DNA of 27,973 nt from Colimorpha sp045639845. GTDB taxonomy: Bacteria > Bacteroidota > Bacteroidia > Bacteroidales > P3. A program made the translations under genes and the position numbers. This document shows, piece after piece, positions 21,628 to 27,973 of the stretch. The stretch lies in assembly GCA_045639845.1 (NCBI GenBank), contig JAZUDW010000087.1:1-27973 (forward strand), given 5' to 3'. Below the pieces are notes generated by a model. It made no database searches. It was given only the letters and a program-made list of their open reading frames with translations, and was not told the origin of the DNA. Within the stretch, counting starts at the first letter, position 1; every line of letters starts with the position of its first letter.

Positions 21628-23727
21628 CTATTGGCAGTCGTATTTGTTGTAGTAGCGACGGGCAGCTTCCTGCTGACGGGGCTCCGAGAAGTTGGACACA
21701 CGTTTCAGGTAGCCGATAATGCGAGTCATATAGTCCACATGGTGGCTGTGGCAGCAAGGACACTCCTTAAGATAACGCTTGTCGATATGTCCGCAGTCGT
21801 TGCAGATAGTGTTGGGGATATTGAATGTAAAATAGTTGCAACCTTCTTTGGCGGCCACATGCATAAGGTGGCGGTACTGCTGCTGGGTAAGGTGCTCTTC
21901 GAGGTTGAGATGAAGAGCCGAGCCTCCGGTGAGATGGTCGATGTATTTACGGCCATGGAGCTTGATCTTCTCAATGATATCGATGGTGGGGTCTTCCACC
22001 ACAAAGAAATAGCTGTTGTAGCAATCACGATTTACCACATAACCGTCTTCGCGATCCCACTTGGCATGTTTCACGCCCACATTCTCGGCGGGTATCATCT
22101 CGCAGTTGAACATGAGGTCTTTGGATCGATATTTCTTATTGTAGCGTTCTACGAGGCCGAGCACATCCTGCACAAAGGAGGCATACTGGGGATTGTCGTT
22201 GATGGCGATACCGAGGAATTCGGCGGCTTCCACAAGACCGTTGACACCGATGGTGAGATACTGGCGGCCGAGGTTGATATAGCCTGCATCGAAGAGCGGC
22301 AGCATACCTTTGAGTTGGAGCTGACGGAGGTTCTCGTTGTAGGCCATCTGCACCTTGTGGCAGAGATCTACTATCTCTTCAAGGAACGTGAGGTGGTGCA
22401 TATTGTTGCGATGGGCATACTGCACACAACGGTTCACGTTGATGGTGAGCACACTCTTGGAGCCTGTGGATACGCCGCCGGCGCCGAGGGTGTAACTGAA
22501 TCCGTTGTCTTGAATCTCGTTGCGCAGACGGCAGCACGAAGAGAGCGAGTCGGCATTGTCGCTTATGTAGGTGAAAAACGAGTGGCCTTCGGCATACATC
22601 TGGGCAGCGAAATCGCCCCATTCCTGGTCTTTCATCTCGTCGTTTTCGGTGAGCATGGCCATCGTCTCGACAGGGAAGGTGAGCACACTACGCTTGCGCT
22701 CATCGTTGAACCAGCGCATGAAACGTTTCTGCAGCCACGAGAGCGACTCCCAGCAGGGCTGGCTACCATCGGGGAAGCGGAACTCGCCGAAGAGCGACTC
22801 GAAATAGTAGCGGTCGTAGTACGAGATATTCCAGAACACCGATTGGAAATTGCGGGCACCAGCAGGCTGATTGATAGAATAGACGATCTGCTCGAAGCTG
22901 TCAGTAATCACTTTGTCGAGCGTGCGCTGTTTTTTGGAGAGATCCACCACGCGGGCGGTATCTTTATAGTAGTCCTCACCGTACTCCAGGGCAATGAAGT
23001 GGTCCATATACATGAGGAACTCTGGCGTAGCGCAAGCGCCGCTGAGCATGGACGACACCATGAAGACCATGTTGACGAAGCCACCGCAGAACGAACGCAG
23101 GTTGGTAGGGGCGGTAGAGTTGCCACCGATAGGGATGGTACCTTCAAGTAGCCAAGGGTACATGGTGACCGAGGCACAGTAGTTGGCCATCGAAGTCTCG
23201 TCGTTCTTATATATAAAATGGTTGGTGAGATAACGGATATACTGGTCGGCAAGCTCTTTGCCGAACATCTCTTTGATGCGGTCGGTGAGGAGGCGGCGGT
23301 TGAGACGGATAAAACTCTGTTTGGGCAGTTCGCCTATGAGGGTGGCGATATTCTTCTTCTCTACGTTGGCGTTGGCATCGAATTTGGAGCCAGTAGCGGC
23401 ATTGGAGGCATCGCAATAGTCGTTGAGGAAGGTGAGTTTCTCACGCGTCTCGCGGTCTTCGGAGTGCTGCTGACGATAAAGGATATACTTCTTGGCCACG
23501 GTGAAATACTGCTCGGCCATCAATGCAGTCTCCACCTGGTTTTGAATTTCCTCCACACTCATGCCATTGGTAACACGCACACGGCTGAGTATAGAGTTCA
23601 GATCATCGTCGGTGGCATAGTAGCCCGAGGCCAAGAATGCTTTGCTGATAGCTATCTTTATCTTCTCTACCGAGAATACTTCGCCTTTGCCATCACGTTT
23701 CCTAATCTGCAATCCATTATCGTTCAT
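21628..23727 (-). CDS. nrdD: Class III anaerobic ribonucleoside-triphosphate reductase
   Basis: Reduces ribonucleoside triphosphates to deoxyribonucleotides without oxygen, using a glycyl radical. The protein is 699 aa, a normal length. An N-terminal ATP-cone (IRKRDGKGEVFSVEKIKIAI, residues 8-27 onward) provides allosteric control. The C-terminus has the zinc site CNDCG ... ECPCC (about 642-659) and the glycyl-radical motif TRIIGYL with Gly near 672. The ATG at 23725-23727 is preceded by AAAAAGGAAA, a plausible ribosome-binding site. Upstream lies a cobalamin riboswitch (23871-24042), so expression is expected to fall when B12 is plentiful. Confidence 0.97.
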   Translation of the reverse strand: MNDNGLQIRKRDGKGEVFSVEKIKIAISKAFLASGYYATDDDLNSILSRVRVTNGMSVEEIQNQVETALMAEQYFTVAKKYILYRQQHSEDRETREKLTFLNDYCDASNAATGSKFDANANVEKKNIATLIGELPKQSFIRLNRRLLTDRIKEMFGKELADQYIRYLTNHFIYKNDETSMANYCASVTMYPWLLEGTIPIGGNSTAPTNLRSFCGGFVNMVFMVSSMLSGACATPEFLMYMDHFIALEYGEDYYKDTARVVDLSKKQRTLDKVITDSFEQIVYSINQPAGARNFQSVFWNISYYDRYYFESLFGEFRFPDGSQPCWESLSWLQKRFMRWFNDERKRSVLTFPVETMAMLTENDEMKDQEWGDFAAQMYAEGHSFFTYISDNADSLSSCCRLRNEIQDNGFSYTLGAGGVSTGSKSVLTINVNRCVQYAHRNNMHHLTFLEEIVDLCHKVQMAYNENLRQLQLKGMLPLFDAGYINLGRQYLTIGVNGLVEAAEFLGIAINDNPQYASFVQDVLGLVERYNKKYRSKDLMFNCEMIPAENVGVKHAKWDREDGYVVNRDCYNSYFFVVEDPTIDIIEKIKLHGRKYIDHLTGGSALHLNLEEHLTQQQYRHLMHVAAKEGCNYFTFNIPNTICNDCGHIDKRYLKECPCCHSHHVDYMTRIIGYLKRVSNFSEPRQQEAARRYYNKYDCQ

Positions 23728-23750
23728 ATTGATGTTTCCTTTTTTTTATT

Positions 23751-23805
23751 AGCCAGACGTTACCCCGCAGGGGACACTGTGCCCCATAGTGTGTGCATGC
23801 TGGCT
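23751..23805 (-). promoter_or_regulatory. Candidate expression-platform hairpin between riboswitch and nrdD
   Basis: AGCCAG/CTGGCT arms (23751-23756 with 23800-23805) enclose inner pairings such as ACACT/AGTGT and GGGG/CCCC. It ends 23 bp before the nrdD start codon, just upstream of the ribosome-binding site. A classic T-run does not follow, so control may be translational. A second small hairpin, CCCTCT/AGAGGG, lies nearer the aptamer. Confidence 0.4.
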
Positions 23806-23870
23806 GTCTCTTTTTTTGATAAACCATTGCGAGCAGCCCTCTTGTCCCCGAGAGGGATCCGCTCTCTGTC

Positions 23871-24042
23871 TTGTTAAGGCAGGTATTCTGACTGCTTCTA
23901 TTGAAACGAGGCCTTCTCATCGTGACGACAGTGGCTTGTTGCATATTGTCGTTCCTTTTTAGAAGTACACAGCTACGGGCATAGTCCGTGATTCACACAC
24001 GATTCCCTTTTGCGTGCCATATCCGATCGGCAACCTTAACAA
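23871..24042 (-). ncRNA. Cobalamin (B12) riboswitch upstream of nrdDG
   Basis: Read on the minus strand, a 9-bp closing stem TTGTTAAGG (24034-24042) / CCTTAACAA (23871-23879) encloses the conserved core: AAGGTTGCC, CAAAAGGGAA, GTGTGAATCACGGAC, TGCCCGTAGCTGT, the B12-box GCCACTG, GAGAAGGCC, and AGTCAGAATACCTGCC. These match the adenosylcobalamin aptamer in order. The aptamer lies about 145 nt upstream of the nrdD ATG. By analogy with other bacteria, it would lower the B12-independent reductase when cobalamin supports a class II enzyme. Confidence 0.95.
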
Positions 24043-24161
24043 ATGCAAAAATACACTCTTTTCCACGCATGGCAAAATAATTCTTCTGTCTTTTTGCGTA
24101 GTATTATGAACAATAGTCATTGAGGTGGCTATATTAGAACCTTTTGCATTGTGAAAAAAAA

Positions 24162-24195
24162 CATCGGTCTCAGTGGCTATCCACTAAGACCGATG
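24162..24195 (-). terminator. Terminator of the PAS-protein gene
   Basis: CATCGGTCTCAGTGG (24162-24176) pairs with CCACTAAGACCGATG (24181-24195), 14 of 15 pairs, loop of 4, followed on the minus strand by T8. Confidence 0.9.
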
Positions 24196-24247
24196 CTGCC
24201 CCGACAGCGTGGCACCACGCCGGGCACAAGCAGGCGAACTGGCAGCG

Positions 24248-24589
24248 TCAATCCTTCTTGGGCTGGCGTACATAGTTGGGTTGGTCGAAGGGTATCTCGC
24301 ACGAGAACTCGATAAGGCCGCCAAACACACCGTTTTCGTACCAGGGAAGCTGTAGTATCTGCTTCTTCACGCCATTTTTCTCTACGGTGTAGGTATTGAT
24401 CTTCTCGTTGGCATAGAGGTCGCGGAGAATGGCGGCAGCACGAGGAGGATGACACTCGTAGAGGTTCTTTCCTATAATCTTTTGGCCGTGGCTGTTCACG
24501 TCGGCCGAGCGCTGATTCATATCAAGGATATTGCCGTCTTTATCACTGATGGTGATAGCCATAGGCAGTTCTTCGAAAAATTTTTCCAT
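24248..24589 (-). CDS. Stand-alone PAS domain protein
   Basis: The protein is 113 aa and almost entirely one PAS fold: LPMAITISDKDGNILDMNQRSADVN (about 8-32), GKNLYECHPP, AAILRDLYANEK, TYTVEKNGVKKQILQLPWYENGVFGGLIEFS. PAS domains sense small ligands or redox state. No output domain is attached, so it may act through a partner protein. It lies downstream of the phosphotransacylase gene in the same orientation but beyond that gene's terminator, and has its own strong terminator. Confidence 0.85.
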   Translation of the reverse strand: MEKFFEELPMAITISDKDGNILDMNQRSADVNSHGQKIIGKNLYECHPPRAAAILRDLYANEKINTYTVEKNGVKKQILQLPWYENGVFGGLIEFSCEIPFDQPNYVRQPKKD

Positions 24590-24634
24590 TAGGGTATATA
24601 TATTAATAATGAATATTAAGGTCTGTAGACCCTC

Positions 24635-24692
24635 AAAAAAAACAACTGCGACAACACCGAGGGTCTATATTATCTCGATAATTGTCGCAGTT
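24635..24692 (-). terminator. Terminator of the phosphotransacylase gene, with interleaved second stem
   Basis: On the minus strand, AACTGCGACAA (24682-24692) pairs with TTGTCGCAGTT (24644-24654) and is followed by T8 (24635-24642). The loop contains TAGACCCTC (24659-24667), complementary to GAGGGTCTA (24626-24634) just beyond the T-run, so the two stems interleave. Confidence 0.75.
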
Positions 24693-24771
24693 ATTGCATT
24701 ATCTATCATGTTGAATCAGACAGCCCCTTGATCCGAAGCGTTTCAACAGGCCGTCAAATCAACAACGGCTA

Positions 24772-25680
24772 TTATTTGCACTGAAGAGAAGCCAGAGCGA
24801 TGCTGTAGAGCTTGGTCTTCATGCTGTCGCCACGAGAGGTGAGGATGCAGGGGATACGAGCACCTACCACCATGCAAGCGAGCTCGGCACCGGCAAATTT
24901 GGTAGCACATTTGTAGAATACGTTGCCAGTCTCAAGGTTGGGGAAGAGGAGGCAGTCGGCGTCGCCAGCCACGGGGCTAACGAGTTTCTTGGTCTCAGCA
25001 GCCTCTTTGTTGATAGCGATATCGAGCGAGAGAGGGCCTTCAACCTCAGCACCTTTGATCTGACCGCGTTTGTTCTGAACGCTGAGCATGGCAGCGTCAA
25101 CGCAGCTCTGAATACCGGTGAGCATCTGCTCGGTAGGAGTGATGATAGCCACCTTGGGTTTCTCGATCTCGAGGCTCTTAGCGGTCTTGATAAGATGGTT
25201 GAGGATAGCGGTCTTCTGTTTCAGATCGGGAGCGGGGATGATAGCCACGTCGCTGCAGATAAGGAGCTTATGATAAGCAGGAACCTCAAATACAGCCATA
25301 TGGGTGAGCATATCAGCTTTGGTGCCAGGCATGAGGCCTTTTTCCTTGTTGAGGATAGCACGCATATATTTATCGGTGCTGAGCAGACCTTTCATAAGGA
25401 GGTCGCCCTTGCCTTCGTTGATCAGAGCCACAGCTTTCACACCGGCTTTAGCCTCGTCGGCTTCCTGAACGAGCTCGAACTTGTTAACGTCGATACCTTC
25501 TTCAACGCACACTTTCTTGATGGTCTCAATGTCGCCTACGAGGGTAGCCTCTACGATACCGAGGTCGATAGCCTGGCTGATAGCGCCAATAGTGTGAGAG
25601 TCGTTAGCGTAAGCACCTACAATTCTTTTCTTACCTTTGCTCTTAGCAAGGTCAATAAGTTGATCAAGTTTAGTAATCAT
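24772..25680 (-). CDS. ptb: Phosphate butyryltransferase / phosphate acetyltransferase family enzyme
   Basis: Catalyses exchange of an acyl group between CoA and phosphate; butyryl-CoA is the likely substrate but acetyl-CoA is possible. The protein is 302 aa, the normal length for this family. Conserved segments include RIVGAYANDSHTIGAI, GDLLMKGLLSTDKYMRAIL, MPGTKADMLTHMAVFEVP, PKVAIITPTEQML, VEGPLSLDIAI, AGDADCLLFPNLETGNVFYK and GARIPCILTSRGDSM. The ATG is at 25678-25680; a promoter (TATCTTTG at 25727-25734) lies about 47 bp upstream. The usual partner, butyrate or acetate kinase, is not next to it. With kamBC it may point to amino-acid fermentation, but that link is inferred. Confidence 0.88.
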   Translation of the reverse strand: MITKLDQLIDLAKSKGKKRIVGAYANDSHTIGAISQAIDLGIVEATLVGDIETIKKVCVEEGIDVNKFELVQEADEAKAGVKAVALINEGKGDLLMKGLLSTDKYMRAILNKEKGLMPGTKADMLTHMAVFEVPAYHKLLICSDVAIIPAPDLKQKTAILNHLIKTAKSLEIEKPKVAIITPTEQMLTGIQSCVDAAMLSVQNKRGQIKGAEVEGPLSLDIAINKEAAETKKLVSPVAGDADCLLFPNLETGNVFYKCATKFAGAELACMVVGARIPCILTSRGDSMKTKLYSIALASLQCK

Positions 25681-25726
25681 TTTATTTATAATTTTTTATT
25701 GATTAAGCAATGAAATATTGACTTTG

Positions 25727-25734
25727 CAAAGATA
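25727..25734 (-). promoter_or_regulatory. Promoter -7 element of ptb
   Basis: TATCTTTG on the minus strand, 47 bp before the ptb ATG. The -33 box is weak (TGTG at about 19 bp). Confidence 0.6.
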
Positions 25735-26206
25735 GACAATTCTTTTGAGATATCACATTTTTTTTGTCAAATCCCGAGTGATTGGCAACCAACGGTGAGC
25801 CTTGAGGAAAATTTTGTGATGATAAAAAAATAAATTGGTACGATTTTGCTTTAGATTGTTGAGATATTTTGGAGTTGATATGAAGAAGTCCAATGGACTT
25901 CGATAGTGGTCCTGAAAGGATTGCGCAGCGAAGCAAGCAGAACGGAGAAAAAAAAAGCGTACCCGGTTGTCATACCATTGTGTCCTAAGTTATTTTTTCA
26001 TCATCACTTATCTCTTATCGCCCTCATGCAGAAAACCAAAGTTTTTTATCTTCCTTTGCAAGATTTCTGCAACAATGGTTACTAATAATATTAATTTATC
26101 ATAAATAATATTGGTGGTCAGTGCCCCGACAAATGCACGTACTAGGCAGTAACGTCTGTTCACTGGTCACTCATGACAGATCACTAAAAAAAACAATTAA
26201 GAAAGC
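25735..26206. other. Divergent intergenic region between ptb and TonB-dependent receptor
   Basis: Holds a MITE-like element (25816-26007) and about 200 bp of leader before the receptor gene. A TTCCTTTG sequence near 26052-26059 resembles a -7 element but is not exact. No other gene is seen. Confidence 0.5.
25816..26007. mobile_element. MITE-like element, 192 bp
   Basis: Its 18-bp terminal inverted repeats are GTGATGATAAAAAAATAA (25816-25833) and the complement of GTGATGATGAAAAAATAA (25990-26007), with one mismatch. The interior has no gene but contains a GAAGTCC-AAT-GGACTTC hairpin. About 52 bp of the left end recur at 14698-14749. No clear target-site duplication is seen. It is probably non-autonomous. 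Confidence 0.6.
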
Positions 26207-27973
26207 ATGAGAGTCTGCAAACTGATGATCCTCGTAGTAGCATTACTAACCTCTACATCTATCTTTGCCCAAGGAAAAATCTCCGGAAAAATCATCGACA
26301 AACAATCCAACGAAGCTATGGCTTTTGCCTCCGTATCGATCCACAAAGCCAAAGACTCCTCGTTGGTAAACGGCATGGTGACAGCCGACAACGGCACCTT
26401 CGCCATCGACAAACTGGCCTACGGACAGTATCTGGTGCGTGTCACCTTTATGGGCTATGCCACCTATTGGAGCCCCAACGCCATCACCCTCTCGGCTTCC
26501 ACCCCCCACGTTCAACTGGGCAAGATAGCCATCGCACCTACCGCAGCCACTATGCAGACTGTCGAGGTCAAGGCTCAGCGCAGCATGGTAGAGTACCAGC
26601 TGGACCGCCGGGTGGTCAACGTGGACCAGAATATTGTGTCGGGTGGCGGCACCGCCACCGATGTGTTGGAGAATGTACCCTCAGTAGGCGTTGACAACGA
26701 TGGCAACGTAACCCTCCGTGGATCCACCAACGTCAAGGTGCTCATCGACGGGCGCCCCTCCGAACTGCTCAGCAACGATCTGGCTTCGCTGCTCGAACAG
26801 ATACCCGCCAGCAGTGTGGAAAACATCGAAGTCATCACCAACCCCTCGGCCAAATACGACCCCGAAGGCATGAGCGGCATCATCAATATCAAACTCAAAG
26901 ACCGTGCTTCCAACGCCCTAGGTTGGAACGGCCTTGCCAACATCAACTTCGGCACACCCCTGTGGTTCAGCATCCCCGAAGGTTACCCCTCCCTGATCCC
27001 CACCTCGATAGGATCCATCAGCATGAACTACTCTACCGAGAAATTCAATTTCACCTTCTCGGCCGACGGCGGCGTACGCACTCGTTCCAACCTCACCGAG
27101 ACCTACATCGAACGCAAGACCGACGGCACCCCCTACGCTATCGACAGCCTCCAGCTTCGCGGCTACGGCCCCTCGCAAATGGCAAGCGCCAAGGTAGGCT
27201 TCGAATATTTCTTCGACAAGAAAAACTCGGCCATGATATCCTACCAGCTTCGCGGTGGCAACCGCGCTCGCCAGCATTTCACCATCGACAAAGACCTCCT
27301 TTATGGCGGATACTACGACTACCTGCAAGGCGACACCAACAACAACCGCGACCTCAACCACAACATCAACTTCACCTTTACTCACAAGTTTGACAAACCC
27401 GACCAGCTACTCACCCTCGAGGCCACCTACAGCCGTCGCCACGGCTGGGGCGATGGCATCCAAGAGCAACGCTACCCCAATACGATGGCCAACTACGAAC
27501 GCTACTTCCTTCGCGAATCGGAATCGGACAACTACAACAACAACTACAACATTCGTCTCAACTATACCGACAAGCTGGCCGACAAATATAAATTCGAGAC
27601 AGGATATGAAGGCCGCATCACCTCCTCCGACCAAGACTACCTCTACTACCTCTCTGCCTTCGATGCCACCAACACCCTTCAGCGCGAGCTCGACGACCTC
27701 TCATCTCTCCACTACACCTACGGACAGCAGATCCATGCCCTCTACGCTACCATCGGCGGCAACATCACCGAGAAGATGACCGCCCAACTCGGTCTGCGCG
27801 GCGAATACAGCCATGTGAGCGGCACCGACGAGAGCCACCCGCTGGCACAAGCCGTCGATAAACCCTACTGGCAGCTCTACCCCACCCTCCACCTCAGCTA
27901 TCAGATCAACCAGGATCAGAGCATGCAGCTCAGCTACAGCCGCCCCGTGCGCCGTCCCTGGATGTGGGACCTC
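26207..27973 (+). CDS. TonB-dependent outer-membrane receptor, partial (runs off right edge)
   Basis: The frame is open for 589 codons from the ATG at 26207 to the last base of the window without a stop. Residues 1-20 (KLMILVVALLTSTSIFAQ) are a signal peptide. Residues about 22-105 (GKISGKIIDKQSNEAMAFASVSI, TFMGYATYW) are a carboxypeptidase-regulatory-like domain, and about 120-225 a TonB plug (GGGTATDVLENVPSVGVDNDG, LRGSTNVKVLIDGRPS, VENIEVITNPSAKYDPEGMSGIINIKL). The rest is beta-barrel of the OMP_b-brl_3 type (alternating aromatic strands, ending RPWMWDL). It probably imports a bulky nutrient; the substrate is unknown because no partner SusD-like gene is visible. GC-rich, C-ending codons contrast with the AT-rich island. 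Confidence 0.92.
   Translation, partial: MRVCKLMILVVALLTSTSIFAQGKISGKIIDKQSNEAMAFASVSIHKAKDSSLVNGMVTADNGTFAIDKLAYGQYLVRVTFMGYATYWSPNAITLSASTPHVQLGKIAIAPTAATMQTVEVKAQRSMVEYQLDRRVVNVDQNIVSGGGTATDVLENVPSVGVDNDGNVTLRGSTNVKVLIDGRPSELLSNDLASLLEQIPASSVENIEVITNPSAKYDPEGMSGIINIKLKDRASNALGWNGLANINFGTPLWFSIPEGYPSLIPTSIGSISMNYSTEKFNFTFSADGGVRTRSNLTETYIERKTDGTPYAIDSLQLRGYGPSQMASAKVGFEYFFDKKNSAMISYQLRGGNRARQHFTIDKDLLYGGYYDYLQGDTNNNRDLNHNINFTFTHKFDKPDQLLTLEATYSRRHGWGDGIQEQRYPNTMANYERYFLRESESDNYNNNYNIRLNYTDKLADKYKFETGYEGRITSSDQDYLYYLSAFDATNTLQRELDDLSSLHYTYGQQIHALYATIGGNITEKMTAQLGLRGEYSHVSGTDESHPLAQAVDKPYWQLYPTLHLSYQINQDQSMQLSYSRPVRRPWMWDL

Noticed and set aside
21598..23151. Long plus-strand reading frame of 517 codons
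   Set aside because: It is antisense to nrdD, which has unmistakable catalytic and zinc motifs. It is a frame-usage shadow.
23717..23944. Minus-strand 75-codon frame in the nrdD leader
   Set aside because: It overlaps the 3' end of the cobalamin riboswitch and the expression-platform hairpins. Its basic, low-complexity protein has no support.
26918..27892. Several long frames on both strands over the right end
   Set aside because: They are shadows of the TonB-dependent receptor, whose open frame from 26207 to the edge has a signal peptide, regulatory domain and plug.
1..27973. CRISPR array
   Set aside because: No regularly spaced 24-40 bp repeats with unique spacers. The only tandem repeat (27 bp at 16254) has no spacers.

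Overview
The window looks like a chromosomal segment of an anaerobic member of the order Bacteroidales (Bacteroidota). The evidence is a type IX secretion (T9SS) type-B sorting domain, a TonB-dependent outer-membrane receptor with a carboxypeptidase-regulatory N-domain, Bacteroidales-style promoters (TTTG, about 19 bp, TAnnTTTG), class III anaerobic ribonucleotide reductase, and a lysine/butyrate-type phosphotransacylase. No species can be named from the sequence alone.

Layout. (1) 1-4016 is accessory and decayed: an Rhs C-terminal fragment with a possible immunity partner, a C-terminal remnant of an AlbA/RecG-like regulator, and a Fic AMP-transferase gene broken by a one-base frameshift. (2) About 4017-14042 is a ~10 kb AT-rich integrative island at the 3' end of a tRNA-Ser(GGA) gene. 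A 16-bp copy of the tRNA 3' end (4017-4032 and 14027-14042) bounds it, and a tyrosine integrase lies next to the tRNA. Its left half is a tight minus-strand cassette: cytosine-5 DNA methyltransferase, BsuBI/PstI-family restriction endonuclease, a 579-aa DUF4365 nuclease-like protein, and a small helix-turn-helix (DUF3853-like) protein. Its right half carries a serine resolvase, an unknown protein, and a primase-like replication protein with a C-terminal AT-hook. (3) 14025-17500 holds the tRNA, an EamA transporter fragment cut at a dispersed repeat, and the kamC-kamB pair (aminomutase reactivase type). (4) 17600-20400 holds a large T9SS-type surface protein whose signal peptide is missing, and its terminator. 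(5) 20382-24042 holds marC, nrdG and nrdD on the minus strand. nrdDG is preceded by a cobalamin riboswitch, which suggests that a B12-dependent (class II) reductase exists elsewhere in the genome. (6) 24150-25740 holds a stand-alone PAS protein and a phosphate butyryl/acetyltransferase, each with a clear terminator. (7) 25816-26007 is a 192-bp MITE-like element with 18-bp terminal inverted repeats, followed by the first 589 codons of a TonB-dependent receptor that runs off the window.

How the parts fit together. The island is the most interesting region. A restriction-modification pair travels with an additional predicted nuclease and a DNA-binding protein, apparently as one transcript, on a self-integrating element with its own primase-like gene and a candidate origin. 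The start of a different (adenine-specific type) methyltransferase is left as a fossil directly upstream of the cytosine methyltransferase, suggesting that the cassette was swapped in the same slot. The core genes around it (nrdDG, kamBC, ptb) suggest an anaerobe that uses cobalamin and may ferment amino acids, but the catalytic kam genes and a butyrate kinase are not in this window.
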